Source of the DNA: Clostridiales bacterium
GTDB lineage: Bacteria; Bacillota; Clostridia; Peptostreptococcales; Acidaminobacteraceae
DNA: 45,721 bases
Direction: 5' to 3'
Assembly (NCBI GenBank): GCA_021107455.1
Contig: JAIOSU010000178.1
Span: forward strand, 1 to 45,721
Every line of letters starts with the position of its first letter. Within the stretch, counting starts at the first letter, position 1. Position numbers and translations under genes: made by a program. Below are positions 32,739 to 41,846 of the stretch, in pieces. The notes under the pieces are model-generated. The model was not told the origin of the DNA. It was given only the letters and a program-made list of their open reading frames with translations, and ran no database searches.

Positions 32739-34076
32739 TTATGGTTCCATATTGATGTATGGAGGTGGCACCAATTCAGTTGCTAATTCTGGATTGGTAG
32801 GTGTATTTCCATCTACAGTGATCTTGATACGATTCACTTCAGTAATGGAGGTGAATGAATATATAAGACTGTCTATCAACATTTTCGACTCAACCGATTC
32901 TGTGGTAGTAATGGTATTGAATACTTCATTTAAGTTCAATGTGAGCAAATCGCCTTCGAGATTGAAATCGATCATCTCAACTTGAGGTGGAACCAGTTGT
33001 ATCCATTCTTCACTGTAAGTCATCTCGGAATCGTTGAACTTGAGTATGTTCCATATCTCATTAATTCGATCGGGTATTTGAATATCAGGACCAATTATTT
33101 TCGTGAGTGGCATCAAAAATGCATATTCTGAATTTGAATTATATCCAACATATCCTATGACAGAATTGCCATTTGCATAAGATTTGGACAAATCCACATC
33201 ACCAAATGAGCCAGTATCACTGTCGTTGACTAAAAAGTTGACATCTGATATAAATCCCATGGACAACATTGATTGAGCTATGGATTCTGTGATGACGGAG
33301 AATTTGTCTTCGAAACCTGTTAAACTTTGACTATAAAGATATACGTTAGCTATACCATTTGAGATTCTGATGTTAGGTGAGTGAGGAATGACTTGATCGC
33401 CTTCTATAAGACCAAGACCAGGTTTAGAACCACCAGCCAATTGGGTGTATAAACTCCTCCATCTGTTGTCAGGCGTTGGAACCGCTCTTGTGACGGGAAC
33501 CAACATTTCATAATCAGGTGTCGGATAGTAAAGTGTCATACCAATGACTCCCGAAGGTAGAACATTTGAGGTACCATTATAAATGAAGCCAAAATCATAT
33601 GTGGAAGCCATATGCTCCAGGCTTTCACTATTTTGTGTTAGAGCATAATCTTTGTCAGGTGCAATCTGAACTATAAAATAATCTTCTGGAAGAGATTCAA
33701 GAACTGAACGGAGGTCTACAGTATATTCACGTGTCGTGCCGACGGAATTTGGCGACATCTGTGCAACTTGATCTAGTGGAAGTGTGGACCCTTGGCTCTT
33801 ATTTCCAATTAGGTTCAAAGTAAAGTGGCTTAACAGATCTTCGGGAAATTGTTCAGTTGAACTGATGAGTGAAAATGAAAGATTTCCATCGGTGATCATA
33901 TAATCGCTGCTTGACTCGATTGTTATGTCGGATACCACTACTACTGGGCTCTCATCTGGATTTTCAATTATTGGTTGTGACAAATTGAGTGTTAAAATAT
34001 CAGTACTCAAAGGCAATGATGTGGCGAGTACGAAAATTATGAGTATGAACATGATATTTGTTGCAAATTTGAGCAT
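32739..34076 (-). CDS. GerMN-domain extracytoplasmic protein
   Basis: 445 residues. A signal peptide or anchor (about 1-25) is followed by an acidic N-domain (about 45-165) and two GerMN-like domains (about 179-285 and 315-425). Characteristic stretches are TLYYPTPDYEMLVPVTRAVP, WRSLYTQLAGG with GLGLIEGDQVIP, and EVNRIKITVDG. GerMN domains occur in spore germination protein GerM and in lipoproteins such as LpqB, where they probably bind wall or germinant molecules. It is 34 bases downstream of the membrane gene at 34111, on the same strand. Whether the organism sporulates cannot be told from this window. Confidence 0.8.
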   Translation of the reverse strand: MLKFATNIMFILIIFVLATSLPLSTDILTLNLSQPIIENPDESPVVVVSDITIESSSDYMITDGNLSFSLISSTEQFPEDLLSHFTLNLIGNKSQGSTLPLDQVAQMSPNSVGTTREYTVDLRSVLESLPEDYFIVQIAPDKDYALTQNSESLEHMASTYDFGFIYNGTSNVLPSGVIGMTLYYPTPDYEMLVPVTRAVPTPDNRWRSLYTQLAGGSKPGLGLIEGDQVIPHSPNIRISNGIANVYLYSQSLTGFEDKFSVITESIAQSMLSMGFISDVNFLVNDSDTGSFGDVDLSKSYANGNSVIGYVGYNSNSEYAFLMPLTKIIGPDIQIPDRINEIWNILKFNDSEMTYSEEWIQLVPPQVEMIDFNLEGDLLTLNLNEVFNTITTTESVESKMLIDSLIYSFTSITEVNRIKITVDGNTPTNPELATELVPPPYINMEP

Positions 34077-34110
34077 TTTAACGCCTCCTAATCTAAATGA
34101 ATCATTTACA

Positions 34111-35079
34111 TTATATGATATTTTTCATTTTATTGCTATAATCCGTTATCATTTTTGCCGCCATGGACGCAATAAATCCCGATGTTCCCATTTTCCCACC
34201 AATTCCAACAAAGATCGGACTTGAGTTGAAGTAAATAAAACCACTTAAAGCACCTGCAAGCAAAAATACCGATTCGGGGTGAAGTCTTTTTTTTGTGCTC
34301 ATTCCTGCAAATGTAGCGCAATAGATTGCTGCGGATAATACTCCTGCATTGGTATCCATAATAAAATGGAGTGTCAATTCAGCGAAAATGGCAACCAGAC
34401 TCGAACTCAACACGATGTTTTTTAACCATCTATCGGATAAGAAATAGGTCAAGTAAGCGGCTGTTGCACTCAGAGCAATCAATAATACTATGAAACCGGT
34501 CGAGAAGTCCAGATGAGTCACATCTATACCGTCATTGAAGAAATCAAAAGTGGATGGATATCGTACCAACAGAACAGGCAAAGCGCCAAAAAAAGCTGTA
34601 GTACCAAGTTTGCCACCAATGCCTGGAAAGGCCTCTTTACCAAAAGAAAACAAAATTCCTGCAATGATAGCGGCAACCAATAAATCCAAATTAGTGAAAA
34701 TATGAATCGAAGTCATACCGACAAAAGAGCCGGTAAAGATTGCAAGTGCAGATTGTTTCAATAAGAGGCTGCCTATAGCACCTACCAATGCAGAAGCTAG
34801 AATGGCTGATAGTCCCATTTTGACCAAAATGAAAGTAACAAGAGCTCCCGCCACCAGCATATAAAAGTCTTCGAATATACGATCTGTCGTTTTGACGCAA
34901 TCCGAATGTAGATCCTGATGGATAAAATATGAGGTTTGAATCAGCGTTGTCACAGTCAGCAGCAATAATATTGATATGACGACTATGTGGGAAAAATATA
35001 TATGTGATGCGAACATGACCGTTATCAAAAAAAGTGAAGTCATGGTGTAGATTACAGTGGATACAGTTCTAGGACACAT
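34111..35079 (-). CDS. Polytopic membrane protein with internal duplication, unknown function
   Basis: 322 residues from ATG 35079 (minus), where GAGGTG fits as ribosome binding site; an in-frame ATG at 35106 would add nine residues. About ten predicted transmembrane segments. Two copies of one motif pair occur: FVGMTS (119-124) with GIGGKLGT (153-160), and FAGMST (257-262) with GIGGKMGT (292-299). In each copy the first Gly-Met is 33 residues before the second motif's first GI-GG, so the protein contains two related halves. Gly-rich GIGGK re-entrant loops suggest a transporter or channel. I recognise no named family. Confidence 0.7.
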   Translation of the reverse strand: MCPRTVSTVIYTMTSLFLITVMFASHIYFSHIVVISILLLLTVTTLIQTSYFIHQDLHSDCVKTTDRIFEDFYMLVAGALVTFILVKMGLSAILASALVGAIGSLLLKQSALAIFTGSFVGMTSIHIFTNLDLLVAAIIAGILFSFGKEAFPGIGGKLGTTAFFGALPVLLVRYPSTFDFFNDGIDVTHLDFSTGFIVLLIALSATAAYLTYFLSDRWLKNIVLSSSLVAIFAELTLHFIMDTNAGVLSAAIYCATFAGMSTKKRLHPESVFLLAGALSGFIYFNSSPIFVGIGGKMGTSGFIASMAAKMITDYSNKMKNII

Positions 35080-35212
35080 TGAACACCTCGAGAAAATTTT
35101 TAGCATGCCCTAGTATTATAACACAATTGTTTTTTAGATTTTATGGTTTCATATGAAAAAATCTGATAAAATTAAGAATCGGTATCTTTAGACCGATTCA
35201 CGGGAGGAAGGT

Positions 35213-36322
35213 ATGGTGAAAAACACAAAGCGAATAATGATCTTATTGATATCCCTATTGATATTGGTAGGTTTCGGGTTCACTGCTGAAAATGACAATC
35301 AACCTATGGATGAAGCAAAAGAGAAATTGGAAGCAATAAGTGAGACCGAACAGGAAACGGTTGAAGCACTTTTCATTTTGTCTTCCGAAATAGAGTTGTT
35401 AAACACTGAAATGGCAAAACTCCAAATGGATATTGAACAGTTGAACGAAGAAAGTATCCAAAAAACGAAAATGATTGAAACTGAAAATGAAAACTACATT
35501 GCCGTTCAGGACAGCCTTAAACAAATATTGAAGCACCAACAAAGAGCAGGTGTGGGATCATATTTGCATATGATTTTGGGATCTGAAAACATCAGTGATT
35601 TTCTGGGGCGTATGAATTTGATTCGTGATCTATCTAAAAATACGATCAGATTGATGGACGAAATCGATGTGAGCAAGAGAATTCTTGAAAGGGAGAAACT
35701 GGAGCTCGAAACATTGATAGTTGATATGGAAAACAGCCAAAAAGCACTTGAGGAGACTTTGTCTTCAAAAGAAGAGGCAGCGAAAGCACTTGAGGAATAT
35801 CTGGATAGTCTTGAAGCTGACAAAGCTTATTATGAAGATTACCTGACTTCCATAGAAAATGTCTGGAATAGTTTGAAACCCATGTTTTCCGAGACCGTCA
35901 AAGCTTTCAATACCATCATCGAGAGAGGTGATCTTCCTGAAGATACGATTGATGTGAGAATCTCATTGCTCTCAGCAGTCGGAACCATACAGCAGGATAA
36001 GTTCAATGATATTTTGTCGTCAAGAAAAGATTTGCCTGAACTGAAGTTCATATTTAAAGATGGTGCAGTCGACCTGGAGTTTCCAAGTTATAATTTGGAG
36101 CTACAAGGACAATTTGTGCTGATTGATCCACAGACAGTGGAATTTTCTGTACTATCAGGTAGATTCTATGATTTGCCACTCAGTGAAAGTGCAATCACTG
36201 ATTTATTCAGTGAAGGTGATCTGAGCTTTAAACTTGAGTCGATACTTGGAAAGAATACCATTAAGAATATCACTATGAAGGACAAAGCTCTCGTGTTGTC
36301 CATTACAATAAAACTATTTTGA
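35213..36322 (+). CDS. PcsB/CwlO-type coiled-coil protein without a hydrolase domain
   Basis: 369 residues; GGAGGAAGG precedes ATG 35213 (GTG 35216 is equally possible). A signal peptide (1-25) precedes two coiled coils (about 30-105 and 145-215) separated by the PcsB-family hinge GVGSYLHMILGSENISDFLGRM. The C-terminal ~140 residues form a beta-rich domain, not the CHAP or NlpC/P60 hydrolase usual in this family. It is directly upstream of ftsE and ftsX, whose complex controls such partners across the membrane. It may therefore be an adapter that recruits a separate hydrolase (inference). A hairpin (35176-35199) lies in the leader. Confidence 0.8.
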   Translation: MVKNTKRIMILLISLLILVGFGFTAENDNQPMDEAKEKLEAISETEQETVEALFILSSEIELLNTEMAKLQMDIEQLNEESIQKTKMIETENENYIAVQDSLKQILKHQQRAGVGSYLHMILGSENISDFLGRMNLIRDLSKNTIRLMDEIDVSKRILEREKLELETLIVDMENSQKALEETLSSKEEAAKALEEYLDSLEADKAYYEDYLTSIENVWNSLKPMFSETVKAFNTIIERGDLPEDTIDVRISLLSAVGTIQQDKFNDILSSRKDLPELKFIFKDGAVDLEFPSYNLELQGQFVLIDPQTVEFSVLSGRFYDLPLSESAITDLFSEGDLSFKLESILGKNTIKNITMKDKALVLSITIKLF

Positions 36323-36330
36323 GGTGAATT

Positions 36331-36999
36331 ATGATTGTAGCAAAAAAAGTGGGATTGTCCTATCCAGATGGTACAGAAGCCTTGAAGACATTTGATTTTC
36401 ATATCGAAAAAGGTGAACTCGTATTTATAACAGGGCCAAGTGGTTCGGGAAAAACGAGTTTGTTGAAACTAATTCTGGGAATGGAATTTCCGACTCACGG
36501 ATCTTTTGAAGTTTTGGGAGAAAGCATTCAGTCTGATAATACTGAGAAAATCCAAATGATCAGAAGAAGCATGGGACCTGTTTTTCAAGAGTTCAGGCTG
36601 CTCGAAGGTAGGACTGTTCTTGAAAACGTCATGCTTGGCATGCGATTCCTTGACCTGCCTCTTCATACCATAAAAAATTATGCGATACAAAGCATTGAAC
36701 GCGTTGGACTAGGTCACAAACTGAAACATACAGTTGATCGTCTCTCATGGGGCGAATGCCAACGAGTCAGTATAGCCAGAGCAGTGGCAAGAAAACCTGT
36801 TTTGATAATTGCTGATGAACCAACAGGTAATTTGGACAAGGAAAACGCTATAAATATTCTGGAATTGTTGACATCATTCACGGATACAGATACAACAGTA
36901 ATCATAACAACACATGCCACTCATTTGATAGAAGATTTTCATAATGGAGTCTTTATTAAAATGAATGCAGGTGATATGCAGATTGAAAGGCGGATTTAA
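36331..36999 (+). CDS. ftsE: Cell-division ABC ATPase FtsE with altered signature
   Basis: 222 residues. Walker A GPSGSGKT (35-42), Q-loop FQEF (85-88), Walker B VLIIADEP (157-164) and the H-loop THATH are intact. The ABC signature reads LSWGE (138-142) in place of LSGGE, with Trp140 replacing the first glycine, and ECQR in place of EQQR. The first signature glycine contacts ATP phosphates across the dimer, so the change is notable. FtsE powers FtsX to activate peptidoglycan hydrolases at division. Overlaps ftsX by one base. Confidence 0.93.
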   Translation: MIVAKKVGLSYPDGTEALKTFDFHIEKGELVFITGPSGSGKTSLLKLILGMEFPTHGSFEVLGESIQSDNTEKIQMIRRSMGPVFQEFRLLEGRTVLENVMLGMRFLDLPLHTIKNYAIQSIERVGLGHKLKHTVDRLSWGECQRVSIARAVARKPVLIIADEPTGNLDKENAINILELLTSFTDTDTTVIITTHATHLIEDFHNGVFIKMNAGDMQIERRI

Positions 37000-37889
37000 T
37001 GTCAAAGTTCATAAAAAACGGTGGTTACTTTTTTAGAGAGATCAAAACCATTTTCATGTTGAACAAAACCTCTTCGATTCTTTCTTTGGTGAGTTTGACG
37101 ATGATATTTTTTATATTGATGCTGACTGTTTCAGGATGGTGGATGAGCAATACTTGGATGGGTTTGATCAGTGATGAGGCAGAAATCAGTGTCTATTATG
37201 TAAGCGGCTTGAATCCCTATGCGTTTGATGAACTTCAGGAGGATATCGAAAAAATCGATGGGGTCAATGGTCTTAGTCATATTGAGGCGAGTGAAGCATA
37301 TGATGATATGGAAAAAATTCTTGGTGGTGATGCCAAAGTACTTGAATCATTTACAGAGAATCCATTTGATCCATATTTTGAACTCAGTTTCGACTTTGAG
37401 AATCGATTGAATATCGTCAAAGAATTGAATGAAACCAAAAACGTGTCATTTGTAAGAGATAACCAGGATGTTCTTGATCAACTTGAAAACATAATTGATT
37501 TTATTGAGATTATAGGAATTGTCGTCGGATTATCTGTAAGCATCTCAACATTCATAATTACATCACATATCATAAGGGAAGGTATTCATAGCAATCGTGA
37601 GCATATAAGGACTCTGAGATTACTTGGTGCTCCCACTTGGTTCATCAATTTTCCTTTTGTAACAGAAGGTATTCTAATAACAGGATTTTCAGCCTTTGTT
37701 TCAGGATTGATCTTTACCATTTTCTCAGGGCGCCTGAGTAATGCATTCGAAGGTACTGTCCAGTTTCTACCGGCCCTTGATATGAGTTCAATGACATTGG
37801 TTCTATGGGTTTCAGTTACTGCTTTGGCTTTGTTGCTTGGAATGATTTCAAGTGCATTTGGACTGAAATTGGTCAGCAAAAAAAAATAA
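36999..37889 (+). CDS. ftsX: Cell-division membrane protein FtsX
   Basis: 296 residues with the FtsX topology: an N-terminal helix (about 24-45), an extracellular domain (about 50-165), then three helices (about 170-190, 220-245, 265-290). The FLRL-like region here is REHIRTLRLLGAPTWFINFPF, a family hallmark. It couples ATP hydrolysis by FtsE to the external coiled-coil partner encoded two genes upstream. Starts at ATG 36999 inside the ftsE stop. Confidence 0.94.
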   Translation: MSKFIKNGGYFFREIKTIFMLNKTSSILSLVSLTMIFFILMLTVSGWWMSNTWMGLISDEAEISVYYVSGLNPYAFDELQEDIEKIDGVNGLSHIEASEAYDDMEKILGGDAKVLESFTENPFDPYFELSFDFENRLNIVKELNETKNVSFVRDNQDVLDQLENIIDFIEIIGIVVGLSVSISTFIITSHIIREGIHSNREHIRTLRLLGAPTWFINFPFVTEGILITGFSAFVSGLIFTIFSGRLSNAFEGTVQFLPALDMSSMTLVLWVSVTALALLLGMISSAFGLKLVSKKK

Positions 37890-37935
37890 ACGTTTGACCC
37901 TATGCACATATAAGCATGGGGTCAAACGTTTTTCT
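37888..37935. terminator. Bidirectional terminator between ftsX and prfC
   Basis: AAACGTTTGACCC plus ATGC forms an almost perfect 18-bp stem with GCATGGGGTCAAACGTTT; A-rich and T-rich flanks serve both converging genes. Confidence 0.85.
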
Positions 37936-39538
37936 ATTTTCTGATGGATATCTCATGTAAGGTAATGTCCTTGTTTCGATCTTCAACTTGCCTGATCGAC
38001 CACTCATTTTGGAAGATCAGTACCGGGTTCTCGTCATGGTCTTCAACAAGCATAGTATCCATAGTAATTGAGAACTTCTTTGGATCGAACTGGTTGGACT
38101 TTATCCACCTGACATGGCGGTAAGGTTGATTCTCTATGATAACGTCCACACCGTACTCATTTTTGAGTCTGTACTCGAGAACTTCAAATTGAAGTATTCC
38201 GACGACACCGATAATGAGCTCTTCAACTCCGATATTCGGGCGTCTAAAGACTTGAATACTACCTTCTTCGGCCAACTGTGTAATGCCTTTGATAAACTGT
38301 TTGCGTTTCATCGCATTTTTTGTAAAAACCTTGGCAAAATGCTCAGGTGCAAATACAGGAATGCCATCATAAGCGATTTTTGAGTTATCTTCACAAAGTG
38401 TGTCACCAATTTTAAAGATGCCAGGGTCATGAATTCCTATAATATCTCCTGGATATGCAGTCTCCACAACTACGCGATCTTGCGCCATGAATTGCTGAGG
38501 TTGCGCAAGTCTGACTTTTTTGTTTTCTTGAACATGATTGACTTGCATGCCTTTTTCAAATTTACCTGAACAGATTCTTAAAAAAGCAATACGATCTCTA
38601 TGTGTCGGGTTCATATTGGCTTGGATCTTGAAGATGAATCCTGTGAAGTTTTCTGTTACAGGATCAATCAGCCCTTGATCACTTGATCGAGGTGTTGGAG
38701 GAGGTGTCAATTCAATAAATGATTTCAAGAATGTCTCGACACCGAAATTGGTAAGTGCACTACCGAAAAATACCGGTGTAAGCTCACCTGCGACGATTTT
38801 CTCAAGGTCATATGGGTCCCCCGCATGTTCGAGCAATTCCAAATCGTCAATCAACTTTTGATGCAGGTCCGAACTGAGGAGTGATTGAAATTTAGGATCG
38901 TTTATGTCACCAGTTACAGTACTGAGCTTAGACTGTCCATGATTGCCCTCGGTGAAAAGTTCAATTTGACCAAGCGATCGGTCGTATACACCTTTGAAGT
39001 GCTTTCCCATGCCTATTGGCCAGTTCATCGGGTAAGAACGTATTCCAAGGTTGTTCTCAATATCTTCAAGCAGCTCATAAGGGTCTTGTCCCTCACGATC
39101 GAGCTTGTTTATGAATGTGAAAATTGGAATACCACGCATTTTACATACTTTAAAGAGTTTTTTGGTTTGAGCTTCAACACCTTTGGAGCTGTCAACGACC
39201 ATGACTGCACTATCAGCAGCCATCAAAGTACGGTAAGTGTCCTCACTGAAATCCTGGTGACCAGGTGTGTCCAAAATATTGATGCAAAATCCGCTATAAT
39301 TAAATTGAAGCACACTTGATGTCACCGAAATACCTCTTTGTTTTTCGATTTCCATCCAGTCTGATACAGCGTGCTTTTGAGATTTTCTTGATTTGACTGT
39401 GCCGGCTTCGCGAATGGCACCTCCGTAAAGAAGCAATTTCTCTGTGAGTGTGGTCTTACCAGCATCCGGGTGAGAAATAATTGCAAAAGTTCTTCGCTTT
39501 TGCACTTCATTGGCAATGATTTTTTTCATTTCTGACAT
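37934..39538 (-). CDS. prfC: Peptide chain release factor 3
   Basis: 534 residues from ATG 39538 (minus), 9 bases after AGAAGG; the ATG at 39547 abuts that sequence. GTPase that recycles RF1/RF2 after termination. Motifs: ISHPDAGKTTLTEKLL (P-loop), RGISVTSS, DTPGHQDFSEDTYR, NKLDREG, FFGSALTNFGV, and the C-terminal RF3 domain to the end. Normal length (about 530). It stands alone, convergent with the ftsEX operon. Confidence 0.97.
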   Translation of the reverse strand: MSEMKKIIANEVQKRRTFAIISHPDAGKTTLTEKLLLYGGAIREAGTVKSRKSQKHAVSDWMEIEKQRGISVTSSVLQFNYSGFCINILDTPGHQDFSEDTYRTLMAADSAVMVVDSSKGVEAQTKKLFKVCKMRGIPIFTFINKLDREGQDPYELLEDIENNLGIRSYPMNWPIGMGKHFKGVYDRSLGQIELFTEGNHGQSKLSTVTGDINDPKFQSLLSSDLHQKLIDDLELLEHAGDPYDLEKIVAGELTPVFFGSALTNFGVETFLKSFIELTPPPTPRSSDQGLIDPVTENFTGFIFKIQANMNPTHRDRIAFLRICSGKFEKGMQVNHVQENKKVRLAQPQQFMAQDRVVVETAYPGDIIGIHDPGIFKIGDTLCEDNSKIAYDGIPVFAPEHFAKVFTKNAMKRKQFIKGITQLAEEGSIQVFRRPNIGVEELIIGVVGILQFEVLEYRLKNEYGVDVIIENQPYRHVRWIKSNQFDPKKFSITMDTMLVEDHDENPVLIFQNEWSIRQVEDRNKDITLHEISIRK

Positions 39539-39695
39539 TTGATTCATCCTTCTAAATAATCCGATCCTATGAGTTGCAAATATACAACGACAACCTTGAA
39601 ATTGTACCTTTATTTCGTGCTAAAGTCAATAAATCCGGTAAATCTTAAAAAAAATGATATAATATATAATTATAATTTATTGGTGAGAGGAAAAC

Positions 39696-40472
39696 ATGGA
39701 CAATACAAATCAAAATAAAGACGCATGGAATAAGGAAAGTTATAACGCTTGGGTTACCAGATTTGGTAATCCAAAAGAGTATGCTTTAAAAATCAAGAAA
39801 GATCCTGGACATTTGATCAAAGGGTTATTTGACATTAATTATGATTTCCATGGAAAAAAAATCATGAATCTAATGGGTTCGAATGGAAATAAAGCTGCAG
39901 CTCTGGCAATGTTTGGAGCTATCGTGACTGTTGTCGATTATTCAGAAGGCAACAAAAAATATGCTACAGAGCTCTCAGAAGCCTTAGGCGTTCAAATTGA
40001 TTATGTTGTTTCTGATGTCCTGAAAATCAACCTGGAAATGTTTGGACAACAGTTTGACATTGTTTTTGCTGAGATGGGGATTCTTCATTATTTTTCAGAT
40101 CTGGCACCATTTTTCAATTTGATTTATGATCTTATGGTTACAGGTGGCACAGCAATCATAAAAGATTTCCATCCGATCAGCACCAAGTTGATTTCATCAA
40201 GGGGATCAACAGCAAAAGTGCGAAAGCATAAAGTGGATGGAGATTATTTCAGTCAGGATTTGATAGAACATGACGTGGCATACGGCAAATACATCGATGG
40301 TAATGAAGTGGAAAAAGTATATTTAAGAAGATGGACTTTGGGTGAAATCGTAACGGCAGCAGCAGAGTCTGGTCATATGGTCACAAAACTTGAAGAGCAC
40401 CCAAACCAGTCTTCAGAAGTTTTTGATCAAGGAATACCAAAGACATTCACTCTGAAGCTATCAAAAGTCTGA
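39696..40472 (+). CDS. Class I SAM-dependent methyltransferase
   Basis: 258 residues. Rossmann-like methyltransferase: motif I is IMNLMGSNGNKAAALAMFGA (a variant of the usual E/DxGxGxG), followed by VTVVDYSEGNKKYA (acidic residue binding ribose), then DVLKIN and DIVFAEMGILHYF. The C-terminal region (about 160-258) likely holds the acceptor site. The substrate cannot be predicted. Ribosome binding site GAGAGG 7 bases upstream. An extended -10 TGATATAAT (39655-39663) precedes it. Monocistronic or loosely linked to the next gene, which has its own promoter. Confidence 0.85.
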   Translation: MDNTNQNKDAWNKESYNAWVTRFGNPKEYALKIKKDPGHLIKGLFDINYDFHGKKIMNLMGSNGNKAAALAMFGAIVTVVDYSEGNKKYATELSEALGVQIDYVVSDVLKINLEMFGQQFDIVFAEMGILHYFSDLAPFFNLIYDLMVTGGTAIIKDFHPISTKLISSRGSTAKVRKHKVDGDYFSQDLIEHDVAYGKYIDGNEVEKVYLRRWTLGEIVTAAAESGHMVTKLEEHPNQSSEVFDQGIPKTFTLKLSKV

Positions 40473-40483
40473 GTTACCAATAT

Positions 40484-40512
40484 TTGACGACCAAGCCTAT
40501 AAATGTTATAAT
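40484..40512 (+). promoter_or_regulatory. Strong predicted promoter of the PLP-fold/GNAT gene
   Basis: TTGACG (40484-40489), 17-bp spacer, TATAAT (40507-40512) with an extended TG at 40504-40505. Transcription is expected from about 40518. Confidence 0.75.
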
Positions 40513-40533
40513 ATGAGGGTAGCTAACCCGTGG

Positions 40534-40568
40534 AGCATTTCAACATTTGTTGAGATGCTTTTGTTTTA
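40534..40568 (+). terminator. Terminator-like hairpin in the 5' leader
   Basis: AGCATTTCAAC (40534-40544) pairs with GTTGAGATGCT (40549-40559), one G-T wobble, followed by TTTTGTTTT. It lies between the promoter and the start codon, so it may act as an attenuator or a leader structure. Confidence 0.5.
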
Positions 40569-40582
40569 GAAAGGAGATCGAT

Positions 40583-41797
40583 TTGAGAAAAAGTGGAAAA
40601 ACGCCCTTGTTCAGGGCACGAAAATTAGAAAAATTATTGGATGTAGGTGAGATTTACATAAAGCTGGAGGGCGCTAATCCACAAGGGCATATTTTGGACC
40701 GTGTCTCTGAGATGATTGTCATGGAAGCTGAAAGTCAGGGAGCAAAAGAAGTGCTCATAATGGGTTCACAAAATTTCACCAATATTTTAAAGTACTACGT
40801 CGAACTGGCGGAGTTGAAGCCGGTGATTCCAATCTTTAAAAACGAAAAATGGAAAGTTCCCAAAATCGGCCAGGACAATTATTTGGATTTCAGGGATGAA
40901 TATACAGTATCACCTTATGAATTACTTAAAAGAATTGCAGAAGAGTCAAAGGCTTATTTGGCTTACGAGGGGATGACTACTGGAATATTCGCGGAAATAA
41001 CGACTGACGAAATTATGAATGAAATCTTGAACCGCTTACAAAGCAAGGTAGACAACATCTATATTCAAGGTGGCACAGGGTTCAATGTTGAAACCGCAAG
41101 ATGGAGTATTTACAAACATTGGATCGAAGGAAAGATTCCTACACCACCCGCACTTTTCACAGCACAATCCGTAAAAGGAAAATTGCAATATGAGGCAGCT
41201 ACTGAAATCAATGTGGAAGAGGAGTATCTCAAGGAAGCAATCAAATTGTTGCGCACCCAGGTACATTTGAAACTCAAATCATCAGAAGCACTTGGCTTTG
41301 GCGCATTTTATCAAAGTGTCAAGCAGGGACTTGTTGAAAAAGGTGTTCATGTGATCATATTGAAGGATGCAAAAACTGAAGTGAAAATAGATAACCTGAA
41401 CGATTTTGATGATGTATCCAAAAAGCAACTTGTGAATTATACCAGAGAATGGTTGGCGCAATACGCTGACTCGCTTGGCGAGACTGAAGATGCCATTCTT
41501 AACGCCAATGATAAGGGCTTTATTTTGCTTGCTTCTAGAAACGGCGAATATGAAGGGGTCTGTATCATCGTCAACTTAGGTTTTGAACGATTTATCCCAA
41601 CTTATCACCTTGCTTATATTGGTACTCGCTCTACAAGCAAAGGTAGAGGACTCGGAACAGAGCTTATTCAAAAGGCAATTGAACTCACAGATGGCAAGCT
41701 GTCATTACATGTTGATTTAGACAACAAAGGTGCAAAAAAATTATACGAAAAACTTGGATTTGTTCACTGTTACAACAGGATGTTGTACAAAGGTTAA
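40583..41797 (+). CDS. PLP fold-type II pseudo-enzyme fused to GNAT acetyltransferase
   Basis: 404 residues from TTG 40583 (AAAGGAG at 40570-40576). The N-terminal ~300 residues align with threonine synthase/cysteine synthase-like enzymes: GKTPLFRARKLE, IKLEGANPQGHILDR. The latter corresponds to NPTGSFKDR, with Leu38 replacing the PLP-binding lysine. The SSGN phosphate loop is replaced by MGSQNFTN. The C-terminus is a GNAT domain (about 320-404; SKGRGLGTELI acetyl-CoA loop, then LGFVHCYNRML). PLP chemistry is unlikely, so the first domain may bind an amino acid or ligand for the acetyltransferase. This is inference. Confidence 0.75.
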   Translation: MRKSGKTPLFRARKLEKLLDVGEIYIKLEGANPQGHILDRVSEMIVMEAESQGAKEVLIMGSQNFTNILKYYVELAELKPVIPIFKNEKWKVPKIGQDNYLDFRDEYTVSPYELLKRIAEESKAYLAYEGMTTGIFAEITTDEIMNEILNRLQSKVDNIYIQGGTGFNVETARWSIYKHWIEGKIPTPPALFTAQSVKGKLQYEAATEINVEEEYLKEAIKLLRTQVHLKLKSSEALGFGAFYQSVKQGLVEKGVHVIILKDAKTEVKIDNLNDFDDVSKKQLVNYTREWLAQYADSLGETEDAILNANDKGFILLASRNGEYEGVCIIVNLGFERFIPTYHLAYIGTRSTSKGRGLGTELIQKAIELTDGKLSLHVDLDNKGAKKLYEKLGFVHCYNRMLYKG

Positions 41798-41846
41798 AAC
41801 AGTTATGATAAAATGATATCAACTAATGCATTGGGAGGCTATCGTA

